A stretch of 64,000 nt of DNA from Lachnospiraceae bacterium (GCA_900764695.1 CAAFOY010000079.1:11396-75395); one strand, 5' to 3'. Counted from the stretch's first letter, positions 45,999 through 55,623 are shown. A program made the numbers and translations. The notes: generated by a model from the sequence alone, not told the origin.

Positions 45999-46021
45999 AC
46001 CTTAAAGGCCTAAGCTTTTTT
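45984..46021. terminator. Bidirectional terminator between MATE and hydrolase 2
   Basis: AAAAAAGCTTAGACC (from about 45987) pairs with GGCCTAAGCTTTTTT around a short loop. It overlaps the last codons of the MATE gene and has A and T tracts on both sides. Confidence 0.9.
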
Positions 46022-46028
46022 ATATAAA

Positions 46029-46841
46029 TTATTTAAACATATGATGTGCAATTCTAAATTTACTTCTGTAAATATATCTGCTAAAGAATAATGTCTTTGT
46101 CATGTTGATAGTTGAGTTCTTGTAAACAACTGTCTTATTACCATTTAATGCTTCCTTAGCTGCTGCAATACAGTCAGGATCCATTCTTCCGCTATCATAT
46201 AATGCTAAAGATCTGTTAAGTGAACCGTTTCTTGCAGGAGTGAACTGTCGTCTCTGATAAAGAACACCTTTAATTGTGTTAGGGAAGAGACTTGATTTCA
46301 TTCTGTTAGCAACTACAATACCAACAGCTTTCTTTCCGGCATATGGTTCTCCACATGCTTCACTGTAAATGATAGATGACATATATCTTAACTGACTTGC
46401 TGTGTAACTGCTCTTAACATCAAGATTAACAGTGGCATATACTGAATCATCTGTGTCAGAAGTAACAGTAACAGTTGTTGAACCTGTCTTAAGACCGGTA
46501 ACAGTACCTGCCTTTGAAACCTTAACTACAGTTGAGTCATCAGCTGTAAAAGTCATATCTTTTACTGATTCAGAATCAAGATTTAATGATTTCTGTAATT
46601 TGATTTTCTTGTTAACTTTAACTGATTTATTAATATCTAATGTATTGTCTGTGTTATCTGTACTAGTTATATTGTTGTATGAATTTTCTGTTGATGTTTC
46701 TACTTCTGAAGCTGTTGATGTTTCAGTTGCTACTGTATTAGTATCAGGTATTGAAACTGAATCATCAGCGTGTACTGTTACAAGTCCTACTGCTGCAAAC
46801 ATAAAAGTAAAAACTAAAGAACTGTAAATTTTACGTTTCAA
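46029..46841 (-). CDS. SleB-like cell wall hydrolase with BIG2 domain, paralog 2
   Basis: The 270-residue protein starts at TTG 46841, 6 nt after GGAGG. It has a signal peptide (to ~25), a Thr/Ser/Asp-rich linker, and a BIG2 domain at ~85-150 (KVSKAGTVTGLKTGSTTVTV). The catalytic domain is of the SleB/hydrolase_2 type (MSSIIYSEACGEPYAGKKAV; SSLFPNTIKGVLYQRRQFTP). It differs from paralog 1 mainly in the longer linker. Its C-terminus is more basic (YIYRSKFRIAHHMFK). A peptidoglycan-degrading role is inferred. Confidence 0.88.
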   Translation of the reverse strand: MKRKIYSSLVFTFMFAAVGLVTVHADDSVSIPDTNTVATETSTASEVETSTENSYNNITSTDNTDNTLDINKSVKVNKKIKLQKSLNLDSESVKDMTFTADDSTVVKVSKAGTVTGLKTGSTTVTVTSDTDDSVYATVNLDVKSSYTASQLRYMSSIIYSEACGEPYAGKKAVGIVVANRMKSSLFPNTIKGVLYQRRQFTPARNGSLNRSLALYDSGRMDPDCIAAAKEALNGNKTVVYKNSTINMTKTLFFSRYIYRSKFRIAHHMFK

Positions 46842-47229
46842 AACTAACCTCCAATTATTATATAATTAATTACGAATAATTATTACGAAAAGTCGTAAAT
46901 TTATTACAAAAATATTACGCCTATTAATAATGCCTTAAAATTCAAAAAATGTCAAGAGTAGGACACAGTCTTTTAACATATTTAAGAATAGGATAAAGAA
47001 AGATAAATAAGTTGCAATGAATAGTTTGTTTTGTTAAAATTTAAAAAGGTTTTGCCGTATAAATGGGCATTCTGAGCAAAAATGGTTAAAAATTTTTTTT
47101 AACAAATATATAGAATAAATAAAAAGAAAGTAAAAAATAAAAAAATTTACTAAAATATATAAAAATTTCGTTTTTTTGTGAAAATTATTGAAATTTGAAA
47201 TAATTAGAATAATGAAAAGAGGCATTAAT
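46842..47229. promoter_or_regulatory. Upstream region of cell wall hydrolase 2 with promoter and WalR-like repeat
   Basis: On the minus strand TTGACA (46955-46950) and CATTAT (46932-46927) are 17 bp apart. CGTAAT-N5-TGTAAT (46919-46903) lies at the same distance as in paralog 1. More CGTAAT/TTACGA copies follow down to 46860. From 46956 to 47229 the DNA is AT-rich leader sequence for the ABC-F gene with no clear promoter. Confidence 0.6.
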
Positions 47230-49071
47230 TTGAATATATTATCAGTTGAAAATATAACACATTCATTTACGGAAAGAAAATTATTTGACAAAGCAAGCTT
47301 TTATCTTCATGAAGGAGACAAAGTAGGTGTTATTGGCATAAATGGGACAGGAAAATCTACATTATTAAAAATAATGGCAGGAATAGAAGAGCCGGATGAA
47401 GGAAAAGTAATTAAGGCATCGAATTTAATGATTCACTATTTGCCACAGAATCCTAAGTTTAATGATGAGGATACGGTCATAGAAAGTGTACAGAATATGG
47501 TACATCATCATGCAAATGAAAATGAACTTATAGAAGCTAAAAGTATGATGACACGTTTAGGAATAACGGATTTTGAACAGAAAACAGGAGAATTGTCAGG
47601 AGGACAGAGAAAAAGACTGGCTTTGGTTTCGGTGTTGCTTACACCATGTGATATTTTAATTTTAGATGAACCTACAAACCATTTAGATAGCACAATGGCT
47701 GAGTGGCTTGAAAATCAGCTTAAGGTATTTAAAGGCGCTCTTGTAATGGTAACTCATGACAGATATTTTTTAGATAGTGTAACAAATAGAATAATCGAAC
47801 TTGATAAAGGAAAGATTTACAGTTATCAGGAGAAATATTCAGGATATTTGCAACGTAAGGCAGAAAGAGAAGCGAGTGACAAAGCCAGCGAACGTAAACG
47901 CCAGAGTATTTTAAGAAAAGAAATTGAGTGGATGCAAAGAGGTGCAAGAGCAAGGTCTACGAAGCAGAAAGCTCATATTCAAAGATATGAAAATTTGAAA
48001 AATCAGCAGGGAATAGTAGAGGATGAAAAAATTGAACTTAGCAGTATAAAGTCCAGAATGGGAAGAACAACCATCGAAATTGAAAATATTTCTAAGGCTT
48101 ACGGAGACAATGTGTTAATCAAAGATTTTACATACAATTTCCTGAAAGGTGACAGAGTCGGATTTGTAGGAAAGAATGGATGCGGAAAAACAACTTTGAT
48201 GAAGATTATTGATGGCCGAATTAAGCCTGACAGTGGAAATATTAATATTGGACAGACAATTAAGATGGGTTATTATACTCAGGAAATTGAAAATGACAAA
48301 GATGCGGGAATTGCTTATATGGATTCTGAAGACAGAGTTATTGATTACATTAAAAATACTGCTGAATTTGTCAGAACTGAAGAAGGGCTTGTTTCGGCAT
48401 CAGTTATGCTTGAAAGATTCTTGTTCCCATCATCACAACAGTACAGTAAGATTGGCAAATTATCGGGTGGTGAGAGAAGACGATTGAATCTTCTAAGGGT
48501 TCTAATGGAAGCACCAAATGTTCTTATTTTAGATGAACCTACAAATGATTTAGATATAGAGACGATGACAATATTGGAAGACTATTTAGATAGTTTTGAT
48601 GGAATTGTAATTACTGTTTCTCATGACAGATATTTCCTCGACAGAGTTGTAAGAAGAATATTTTCTTTTGAAGGAAATGGTGTGATTCGTCAGTATGAAG
48701 GTGGTTACACAGATTACATTAATAAAAAGAAGGAAAATGAAACACCGGAAGAAAATATTTTTTCAAATTCAAAGTCAAAAAATTCTTCAGAAGATAAAAA
48801 TGGTAAGTCAGACTATAAAAATAGAAATAAAAAATTGAAATTCTCTTACAATGAGCAGAGAGAATATGAAACCATAGAAGATGACATATCTAAATTAGAA
48901 GAAAAACTTGAAAAATTAGATGATGAAATGAACAAAAATGCAACTAATTCTGTAAAACTAAAAGAATTGATAGATTCTAAAGAAGAAACAGAAACTCTTT
49001 TAATGGAAAAGATGAACAGATGGGAATATTTAGAAGATTTGGCTAAAAAAATAGAAGAGCAGGGAAGGTAA
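47230..49071 (+). CDS. ABC-F family ATPase (Uup/YdiF-like ribosome-associated)
   Basis: The 613-residue protein starts at TTG 47230, 7 nt after AAAAGAGG; the start MNILSVENITHSF fits the family better than a longer reading. It has two ABC domains with no membrane part: Walker A GINGTGKST and GKNGCGKTT, signatures LSGGQRKRL and LSGGERRRL, and Walker B ILDEPTNHLD and ILDEPTNDLD. An interdomain linker (EWMQRGARARSTKQKAH) and a C-terminal coiled coil (~535-613) are typical of Uup. ABC-F proteins act on ribosomes. Drug protection is possible, but the class cannot be fixed here. Confidence 0.92.
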   Translation: MNILSVENITHSFTERKLFDKASFYLHEGDKVGVIGINGTGKSTLLKIMAGIEEPDEGKVIKASNLMIHYLPQNPKFNDEDTVIESVQNMVHHHANENELIEAKSMMTRLGITDFEQKTGELSGGQRKRLALVSVLLTPCDILILDEPTNHLDSTMAEWLENQLKVFKGALVMVTHDRYFLDSVTNRIIELDKGKIYSYQEKYSGYLQRKAEREASDKASERKRQSILRKEIEWMQRGARARSTKQKAHIQRYENLKNQQGIVEDEKIELSSIKSRMGRTTIEIENISKAYGDNVLIKDFTYNFLKGDRVGFVGKNGCGKTTLMKIIDGRIKPDSGNINIGQTIKMGYYTQEIENDKDAGIAYMDSEDRVIDYIKNTAEFVRTEEGLVSASVMLERFLFPSSQQYSKIGKLSGGERRRLNLLRVLMEAPNVLILDEPTNDLDIETMTILEDYLDSFDGIVITVSHDRYFLDRVVRRIFSFEGNGVIRQYEGGYTDYINKKKENETPEENIFSNSKSKNSSEDKNGKSDYKNRNKKLKFSYNEQREYETIEDDISKLEEKLEKLDDEMNKNATNSVKLKELIDSKEETETLLMEKMNRWEYLEDLAKKIEEQGR

Positions 49072-49101
49072 ATATTTTTATAGAAATGATAACCATAAAA
49101 T

Positions 49102-49137
49102 AAAGGCAAGGGAAAATTTTTCCATTTGCCTTTTTTC
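49102..49137 (+). terminator. Intrinsic terminator of the ABC-F gene
   Basis: AAAGGCAAGGGAAAA pairs with TTTTCCATTTGCCTTT, one mismatch, then a T tract. Confidence 0.85.
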
Positions 49138-49217
49138 TAATATAATAAAGTCTGTTAATGAACAGATTGTTCAGTTATTAAAAATGTCTGATAGAATATT
49201 TTCATAATATTCCTTGT

Positions 49218-49649
49218 TTACTGATTATCAGATACTTTATCTAAACACTCTAAGAATTTCTCATGGTATTCAGTCATGTTGTTTTTTAATGAAACAGGTC
49301 TTCCGTTTTTACTTAAAAAGCAATGGCTTGTAATGCCTCGAGTTGTTACTTTGCCGGATTTTTTATCAACTATTTCATAATTTAATTTCATACGAATGCC
49401 ATTGTATTCGATAAGGCTAACCTTAATAAGCATTGTTTCGCCAAACTGAACCATACGCTTGTATTCACATTGAACACTAAGAACAGGTGACATAATACCA
49501 TTCTCTTCTAATTCTTTATAAGGTATACCTAAGGAATCCATAAAAGCAATTCGGGCTTCTTCAAAATATCTTAAGTAATTTGAATGATGAACAACTCCCA
49601 TCATATCAGTTTCATAATAATTTGCTTTTCGCTCATATGTAAATGTCAT
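49218..49649 (-). CDS. YbgC/4HBT-family acyl-CoA thioesterase
   Basis: The 143-residue hot-dog-fold protein has the 4-hydroxybenzoyl-CoA thioesterase signature YYETDMMGVVHHSNYLRYFE, with Asp15 as the likely catalytic residue, and FLSKNGRPVSLKN near the end. Members hydrolyse short or aryl acyl-CoAs. The partner pathway is not clear; the aryl-acid operon at 37-42 kb is a possible but distant link. It is the only minus-strand gene here and has a modest AAGGGA ribosome site. Confidence 0.9.
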   Translation of the reverse strand: MTFTYERKANYYETDMMGVVHHSNYLRYFEEARIAFMDSLGIPYKELEENGIMSPVLSVQCEYKRMVQFGETMLIKVSLIEYNGIRMKLNYEIVDKKSGKVTTRGITSHCFLSKNGRPVSLKNNMTEYHEKFLECLDKVSDNQ

Positions 49650-49747
49650 ATTAAAAATCCCTTCTATCTTATTTAAATCATTGTATCTTTAATTTTTATC
49701 AACATTACTAGTATACATCATTTTACAAAAATGTGTTATCAAAAATA

Positions 49748-49776
49748 TTGACAATAAAAATGCGATTTTGTATAGT
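49748..49776 (+). promoter_or_regulatory. Promoter of the XRE-cupin regulator
   Basis: TTGACA (49748-49753) and TATAGT (49771-49776) are 17 bp apart, a near-consensus promoter. Confidence 0.85.
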
Positions 49777-49784
49777 GTATCTGG

Positions 49785-49801
49785 GTTTAGTTTTACTAAA
49801 C
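49785..49801 (+). promoter_or_regulatory. Palindromic operator GTTTAGT-TTT-ACTAAAC
   Basis: This perfect 7-bp inverted repeat with a 3-bp spacer sits at about +2 to +18 of the promoter. That is where a repressor dimer would block transcription; autoregulation by the encoded XRE protein is inferred. Confidence 0.7.
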
Positions 49802-49836
49802 ATTAAGGTTAGTATTTGAAAATAAAGGAAAAAATA

Positions 49837-50370
49837 ATGGATATAGGATTTAAGATAAAAGAATTGAGAATGGAGAGGGGATTAACGCAGGAAGAACTGG
49901 CTGACAGGGCAGAACTTTCTAAGGGGTTTATTTCTCAGGTTGAAAACAATCTTACATCTCCATCAATTGCAACATTGACAGATATTTTGCAGTGTCTGGG
50001 AACGGATTTAAAAGATTTTTTTAATGATACGAAGGATGAGCAGATAGTCTTTTCGAAAGAGGATTATTTTGAAAAAAATGATAGTGAATTAAAGAATTAC
50101 TTACAGTGGATAATCCCTAACGCCCAAAAGAATACGATGGAACCGATTCTTCTTACATTAGAACAGGGAGGTTCGACGTATCCGGACAATCCTCATGAGG
50201 GAGAAGAATTTGGATACGTATTAAAGGGAAGCGTGGAAATCCATATAGGTGGAAAGATTTATAAGGCAAAAAAAGGCGAGTCATTTTATTATGAAGCAAA
50301 ATACAACCATCATATAGAATCAAAAAAAGGTGCAACAATAATATGGGTAAGTTCACCACCGAGTTTCTAA
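49837..50370 (+). CDS. XRE-family regulator with cupin sensor domain
   Basis: The 177-residue protein has an N-terminal helix-turn-helix (FKIKELRMERGLTQEELADR; LSKGFISQVENNLTSPSIAT) and a C-terminal cupin (~105-175: PHEGEEFGYVLKGSVEIHIG; GESFYYEAKYNHHIESKKGA). This is the PuuR/MppR type often controlling polyamine or amino acid genes. ATG 49837 lies 7 nt after AAAGGA; an upstream TTG-frame start is rejected. It is followed after 137 nt by potA, so polyamine sensing is a reasonable inference. Confidence 0.9.
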   Translation: MDIGFKIKELRMERGLTQEELADRAELSKGFISQVENNLTSPSIATLTDILQCLGTDLKDFFNDTKDEQIVFSKEDYFEKNDSELKNYLQWIIPNAQKNTMEPILLTLEQGGSTYPDNPHEGEEFGYVLKGSVEIHIGGKIYKAKKGESFYYEAKYNHHIESKKGATIIWVSSPPSF

Positions 50371-50507
50371 AAATATCGAAACAATAATGGTAAGTTTATC
50401 ACTTGATTTATAACGACGACTAAGAACTACCATAAATTTATAGGTGTGTTGATTAACGTATATAATTGTAAAAAATTGGAACTATTAAAAAGATTGGAGG
50501 ATGTACA

Positions 50508-51551
50508 GTGAGTAATAAGATTATTGAATTAAAAGGAATAACAAAGACATTCGATGACCAGCAGGTTTTAAAAGGAATAGATTTAAATATATATGAAAAT
50601 GAATTTTTGACATTGCTTGGACCTAGTGGATGCGGAAAGACAACACTTCTTAGAATTTTAGGCGGATTTGAATCTGCAGACAATGGAGAGGTATTGTTTA
50701 ATGGCAAAGATATTGCAAAGGTTCCGCCATATAAAAGAGAAATAAATACGGTATTTCAGAAATATGCTCTTTTTCCATTTTTAAATGTATATGATAATGT
50801 GGCTTTTGGTCTTAATTTGAAAAAAATGGATAAGGACGTAATAGATAAAAAAGTTAAAAATATTTTAGCTTTAGTTGGACTTGAAGGATTTGAAAAGAGA
50901 GATGTTACAAGACTTTCAGGTGGACAGCAGCAAAGAGTTGCCATAGCAAGAGCTCTTGTAAATGAACCTAAAGTTTTGCTTCTTGATGAACCACTTGGAG
51001 CGCTTGATGCAAAATTAAGAAAGGACATGCAGATTGAACTAAAAAAGATTCAGAAAGAAGTAGGAATTACTTTCGTATTTGTAACTCATGACCAGGAAGA
51101 AGCGTTGTCAATGTCCGACACGATTGTTGTTTTAAATGATGGTGTTATCCAGCAGATTGGTACGCCTATGGACATTTACAACGAACCTGAAAACAGATTT
51201 GTTGCAAATTTTATTGGCGAGTCAAATATTATAGAAGGAAATATGCTTAAGGATTGTCTGGTAAAATTTGATGATATTGAATGGGAGTGCGTTGATAAAG
51301 GGTTTAAAGATAATGAAGAAATTGAAGTAGTTCTTCGTCCTGAAGATATGGATATTGTAAAACCCGAAGAGGCACAGCTTGTAGGCACAATTATTTCAAA
51401 GGTATTTATGGGAGTTCACTATGAGTATCTTGTTGAAACAAAATATAGAAATTATAAAGTTCATACAACAGATGATTATGAAGTGGGGCTTAGGGTTGGA
51501 ATGACAATTGACCCATTTGACATTCAGGTTATGTATAAGATGGATTATTAA
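50508..51551 (+). CDS. potA: Spermidine/putrescine ABC transporter ATPase
   Basis: The 347-residue protein has Walker [11 protein letters not shown]-loop [20 protein letters not shown], signature [15 protein letters not shown], Walker [12 protein letters not shown] and the switch His in [11 protein letters not shown]. The C-terminal TOBE domain starts near 240 ([22 protein letters not shown]). It powers uptake of polyamines through PotB and PotC. The start GTG 50508 follows TTGGAGGA. It is followed by the intergenic element copy B and then potB. Confidence 0.95.
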   Translation: MSNKIIELKGITKTFDDQQVLKGIDLNIYENEFLTLLGPSGCGKTTLLRILGGFESADNGEVLFNGKDIAKVPPYKREINTVFQKYALFPFLNVYDNVAFGLNLKKMDKDVIDKKVKNILALVGLEGFEKRDVTRLSGGQQQRVAIARALVNEPKVLLLDEPLGALDAKLRKDMQIELKKIQKEVGITFVFVTHDQEEALSMSDTIVVLNDGVIQQIGTPMDIYNEPENRFVANFIGESNIIEGNMLKDCLVKFDDIEWECVDKGFKDNEEIEVVLRPEDMDIVKPEEAQLVGTIISKVFMGVHYEYLVETKYRNYKVHTTDDYEVGLRVGMTIDPFDIQVMYKMDY

Positions 51552-51556
51552 TAGGA

Positions 51557-51633
51557 GGAAACAAAATGAACGAAGTTCATTTTCTATAAATGTTTCCGAC
51601 GAATAGCCGCCGACCGAAGGGCGGGGGCATTAC
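51557..51633 (+). repeat. Structured intergenic element, copy B
   Basis: GGAAACA (51557-51563) pairs with TGTTTCC (51591-51597), enclosing AAATGAAC-GAA-GTTCATTT. The second hairpin GCCGCCGACC-GAA-GGGCGG with GGGC follows, then ATTACA and the potB ribosome site AGGAGGAA. It lies between potA and potB, inside an operon. Confidence 0.8.
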
Positions 51634-51653
51634 ATGTTTTACAGGAGGAAGAA

Positions 51654-52481
51654 ATGGGACATTATAAAAATTTAATAAAACCGTATGTGTTCTGGTCATT
51701 TTTGCTTATTGTTGTGCCGCTGTTATTGATTGTGTTGTATTCAGTTACGGCAGGCGACAATTCCGTGTTGACCATACATTTTACATTAGACAATTTTAAG
51801 AAAATATCAGATCCTGTATATTTAAATGTATTTATAAAATCTCTTAAGATGGGATTGATTACTACAGGAATTTGTGTGGTGTTTGCATATCCGATGGCAT
51901 ATATTATTGCAAAATTTGACGAGAGTGTTCAGGATATTTTAATTTTGCTGGTTACAATTCCTATGTGGATTAATACTTTGCTTAGAACTTATGCATGGAT
52001 TAGTTTGCTATCAGACAATGGAATTGTAAATTCGTTATTAAAGGTTTTAGGAATAAATCCTGTAACAATGATGTATACAGATTTTTCAGTTGTAATGGGA
52101 TTAGTATGTGACTTGCTTCCGTTTATGGTAATTCCAATCCATACATCTCTTGCCAAAATGGATTATTCCTTAGTAGAGGCAGCAAATGATTTAGGAGCAA
52201 ATAGATTTCAAACTTTTACAAAAGTTATTTTTAAACTTTCGATTCCGGGTGTTATAAGTGGTGTAACGATGGTGTTTTTACTTTCAATATCAAGTTTCGT
52301 AATTCCATCTTTACTAGGTGGACGTCAGTATGTACTTATTGGAAATTTAATTGAAAATCAGTTTATATCAGTTGGAGACTGGAATTTCGGAAGTGCGATT
52401 TCTATTATCCTTGCAATTATTATATTAGGATTAATCAGATTAATGAAAAAGATTGACTCTGAGGAAGCAGGAGGTGAATAG
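51654..52481 (+). CDS. potB: Spermidine/putrescine ABC transporter permease PotB
   Basis: The 275-residue permease has six membrane helices and the cytoplasmic EAA loop (VEAANDLGANRFQTFTKVIF) that contacts PotA. Typical Pot features include YPMAYIIAKFDE and the PMWINTLLRTYAWI stretch. ATG 51654 follows AGGAGGAAG. It overlaps the next gene by zero bases (stop TAG at 52481, then ATG at 52482), so potB and potCD are coupled. Confidence 0.95.
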   Translation: MGHYKNLIKPYVFWSFLLIVVPLLLIVLYSVTAGDNSVLTIHFTLDNFKKISDPVYLNVFIKSLKMGLITTGICVVFAYPMAYIIAKFDESVQDILILLVTIPMWINTLLRTYAWISLLSDNGIVNSLLKVLGINPVTMMYTDFSVVMGLVCDLLPFMVIPIHTSLAKMDYSLVEAANDLGANRFQTFTKVIFKLSIPGVISGVTMVFLLSISSFVIPSLLGGRQYVLIGNLIENQFISVGDWNFGSAISIILAIIILGLIRLMKKIDSEEAGGE

Positions 52482-54359
52482 ATGAATAAGAAAGTTTCAA
52501 TAGGACCAAAGTTATATATTGCATTGTGTTTTATATTTTTCTATTTGCCAATTGCAATTACAATGTTATTTTCATTTAACTCATCGAAGTCACTTACTCA
52601 TTTTACAGGATTTTCATTTAGATGGTATGAAAAATTAATTACGGACAGAGATATTATTTCGGCTGTTTATGTTTCAATCAGTATTGCCATAATTTCAACA
52701 TTGGTATCAACTGTTCTTGGGACAATTACTTCAATCGGACTTTCAAGAAGTAGAAAGGTTCTTAAAGAATGGGTTCTTAGCGTAAATGACCTTCCTATTA
52801 TGAATCCTGATATTGTTACGGCTATAGGTCTGATGATTTTATTTTCTTCTATTAAATTAGGTAGAGGATATTTGACAATGTTGCTTGCACATATCGCATT
52901 TTGTACGCCATATGTAATAACAAGTGTTTATCCTAAGGTAAGACGAATGGATCACAACCTTGCAAATGCTGCAATGGATTTAGGAGCAACACCTTTTCAA
53001 GCACTTACAAAGGTTATAATTCCAATGTTAAAGCCTGGAATTTATGCTGGAATGCTACTTGCATTTACAATGTCACTTGATGACTTTGTAGTTTCATATT
53101 TTGTAACTGGAAATGGTGTCCAAAACATTTCAATAGTAGTTTATAACATGACAAAAAGAACAAATCCGACAATTAATGCACTGTCAACTCTTCTTATTTT
53201 AGCAGTTGTAATTATTTTGATTGTTGTAAACGTAATTCCTGCCATTGCAAAAAGACAGCACAGAGAGGCAAATGAAATTGCATCAAAGGGACATGGAGTG
53301 TGGAAGAAATTTGCTCCGGTGCTTTCAGTTATATTGGCAATTGCAATTGCGGGCGGATGTGTTTATGGATTTGTTAAAGAACAAAACCGTCAGGTACTTA
53401 GAGTGTTTAATTCAGGAGAATATATGGATACAAATCTTCTGACTAAATTTGAAAAAGAATATGACTGTGAAGTTGTTTACGAAACATATGATTCAAATGA
53501 GTCAATGTATACAAAACTGTTAAGTGGAGCTGAGTATGACATTTTAGTACCGTCTGACTATATGGTTGAAAGACTTATAAAAGAAGAAAGAATTCAGCCG
53601 GTTAACTGGGATTTAATAACAAATAAGGATAATGTAATCAGTAATCTGTTTGAGAATGAATATGATCCTGAAAACAAATATACAGTGCCTTACTATTGGG
53701 GAACTGTAGGAATTTTATATAACAAAAATATTGTAGATAAGGCAGATTTGGCACAAGGTTGGGAAATCTTAAAAAATAAAAAATATACAGGCAATATTTA
53801 TATGTATGATTCAGAAAGAGATTCATTCATGGTTGCATTGAAAGCGTTAGGTTATTCAATGAATACTTCAAATCATGATGAACTAAAGAAGGCATATGAC
53901 TGGCTTGTTGACCAGCGTGAAATTATGCATCCTGTTTATGCCGGAGATGATGTTATTGACAATATGATTTCAGGCAATAAAGCAATGGCAGTTGTATACT
54001 CAGGAGATGGAGCGTATATTATGTCAGAAAATGAAGATATGGATTTCTTTGTCCCTGAGCAAGGCTCAAATGTGTGGTATGACAGTATGGTTATTACTAA
54101 GCAGTGTAAAGATACAAAACTTGCTAATGAATTCATTAATTTTATGCTAAGGGAGGACGTGGCAAAGCAGAATACGGAATATGTAGGATATGATAGTGCA
54201 GTAAAATCGGTTTATGAATATTTTAGAGATGATGAATATGAAGGGATTTCAGCATGTGCGCCTGATATTTCAAATCCGTTAAATGAAACATTTAAATATC
54301 AGGATACTGAATTAAAAGAATTCTGTGCCGGTTTATGGACAAAGGTTAAGTCTTATTAG
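52482..54359 (+). CDS. potCD: Fused permease PotC and substrate-binding protein PotD
   Basis: The 625-residue protein joins two parts normally encoded apart. Residues ~1-265 are the PotC permease with its own EAA loop (NAAMDLGATPFQALTKVIIP). A membrane helix near ~280-300 (LSVILAIAIAGGCVYGFV) anchors the rest. Residues ~305-625 are a PotD-like periplasmic-type binding protein (VLRVFNSGEYMDTNLLTKFE; YDILVPSDYMVERL; VPYYWGTVGILYNK). There is no separate signal peptide for PotD. A fused anchor keeps the binding protein at the translocator. Such PotCD fusions are known in Firmicutes. Confidence 0.93.
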   Translation: MNKKVSIGPKLYIALCFIFFYLPIAITMLFSFNSSKSLTHFTGFSFRWYEKLITDRDIISAVYVSISIAIISTLVSTVLGTITSIGLSRSRKVLKEWVLSVNDLPIMNPDIVTAIGLMILFSSIKLGRGYLTMLLAHIAFCTPYVITSVYPKVRRMDHNLANAAMDLGATPFQALTKVIIPMLKPGIYAGMLLAFTMSLDDFVVSYFVTGNGVQNISIVVYNMTKRTNPTINALSTLLILAVVIILIVVNVIPAIAKRQHREANEIASKGHGVWKKFAPVLSVILAIAIAGGCVYGFVKEQNRQVLRVFNSGEYMDTNLLTKFEKEYDCEVVYETYDSNESMYTKLLSGAEYDILVPSDYMVERLIKEERIQPVNWDLITNKDNVISNLFENEYDPENKYTVPYYWGTVGILYNKNIVDKADLAQGWEILKNKKYTGNIYMYDSERDSFMVALKALGYSMNTSNHDELKKAYDWLVDQREIMHPVYAGDDVIDNMISGNKAMAVVYSGDGAYIMSENEDMDFFVPEQGSNVWYDSMVITKQCKDTKLANEFINFMLREDVAKQNTEYVGYDSAVKSVYEYFRDDEYEGISACAPDISNPLNETFKYQDTELKEFCAGLWTKVKSY

Positions 54360-54465
54360 AAGTGACTATTGCTATTATGACTTATAAAAATAAGTATGAG
54401 TTGAAATTTATAGAATTGTAACCGATTACAAATGAAGAAAAAGTATTATTAGAAAAAGGAGCATT

Positions 54466-55272
54466 ATGGCAAATATTATAGAGATAACTGATTTTAATTC
54501 TCCACAGTTAGATATTTATGCAAGAATGTCGGAAGGGCATCTTCTTAACAGACATGAACCTGAAAAAGGGATATTCATAGCAGAAAGTCCAAAGGTAGTT
54601 GAAAGAGCGTTAGATGCGGGATGTGAGCCGATATCAATGCTTGTTGAACATAAGCATATTGATGGAGAAGCAAAACCTATTATAGACAGATGTGGAGAAG
54701 TTCCTGTGTATACAGCGCCATTTGAAGTGCTTACACGGTTGACGGGATTTAAATTGACAAGAGGAATGTTGTGTGCAATGCATCGCCCACAACTTCCTAA
54801 TGTTTCAGAAGTTTGTAGCAAAGCAAGGCGTATAGCAGTTCTTGAAAATGTAATGAATCCTACAAATGTGGGAGCGATTTTCCGTTCGGCAGCAGCTTTA
54901 AACATGGATGCGGTTTTGCTCACTAATGGATGTAGTAATCCGTTGTATAGAAGAGCGATAAGAGTAAGTATGGGAACGGTATTTCAGATTCCTTGGACTT
55001 TTTTGGACAAAGAAAAAGGAGTAAGTGAACTTAAAGAATTAGGATTTAAGACAGCCGCTATGGCATTAACTGATGATTCGGTATCAATTGATAATGAGGA
55101 ACTTTTGGCAGAAGAAAAACTTGCAATAGTTCTTGGAACAGAAGGGGACGGACTTGCTAAAGAAACAATTGCAGACTGTGATTATACTGTAAAAATTCCG
55201 ATGTCTCATGGGGTAGATTCATTAAATGTAGCAGCAGCCAGTGCAGTTGCATTCTGGCAAATGGGAAAATAA
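54466..55272 (+). CDS. SpoU/TrmH-family RNA 2'-O-methyltransferase
   Basis: The 268-residue protein has an N-terminal substrate-binding domain (FIAESPKVVERALDAGCEPI) and a SPOUT knot domain with the three motifs: N-P-T-N-V-G-A-I-F-R, LGTEGDGL, and IPMSHGVDSLNVAAASAVA. It transfers methyl groups from S-adenosylmethionine to ribose in rRNA or tRNA. The RNA target cannot be told. ATG 54466 follows AAAAGGAGC. Confidence 0.92.
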   Translation: MANIIEITDFNSPQLDIYARMSEGHLLNRHEPEKGIFIAESPKVVERALDAGCEPISMLVEHKHIDGEAKPIIDRCGEVPVYTAPFEVLTRLTGFKLTRGMLCAMHRPQLPNVSEVCSKARRIAVLENVMNPTNVGAIFRSAAALNMDAVLLTNGCSNPLYRRAIRVSMGTVFQIPWTFLDKEKGVSELKELGFKTAAMALTDDSVSIDNEELLAEEKLAIVLGTEGDGLAKETIADCDYTVKIPMSHGVDSLNVAAASAVAFWQMGK

Positions 55273-55397
55273 TGTGGGCTTAGACCTTTTACTTCAGGCA
55301 TTTTAAAATTAAAAGTGTAAGACTAAAATCGACTTTGTCCACTTCAAAGTGGAAATAAACTTTTCGCTTCACGTTAAAATTAAATAAAAAAAATCGC

Positions 55398-55426
55398 TTG
55401 ACAAAAGAGTGTGGTTATTGTACTAT
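55398..55426 (+). promoter_or_regulatory. Promoter of the tRNA pair
   Basis: TTGACA (55398-55403) and TACTAT (55421-55426) are 17 bp apart. Confidence 0.8.
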
Positions 55427-55475
55427 AAAACACGCGAGTGCGACTCAAAGCAAGTGCATCATGAATAAGTGATGT

Positions 55476-55548
<73 letters not shown>

Positions 55549-55552
55549 CTCC

Positions 55553-55623
55553 GCGGGTGTAGTTCAATGGTAGAACACTAGCCTTCCAAGCTAGATACGT
55601 GGGTTCGATTCCCATCACCCGCT
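55553..55623 (+). tRNA. tRNA-Gly (TCC)
   Basis: The 71-nt cloverleaf has acceptor stem GCGGGTG/CACCCGC, a short D loop AGTTCAATGGTAGAACA, anticodon loop CTTCCAA (anticodon TCC) and T loop GGTTCGATTCCC. It follows tRNA-Phe after 4 nt. CCA is not encoded. Confidence 0.97.

Noticed and set aside
55273..55397. Hairpin TCCACTTCAAAGTGGA between the methyltransferase and tRNA genes
   Set aside because: Only six base pairs and no T tract, so a terminator or RNA gene is not supported.
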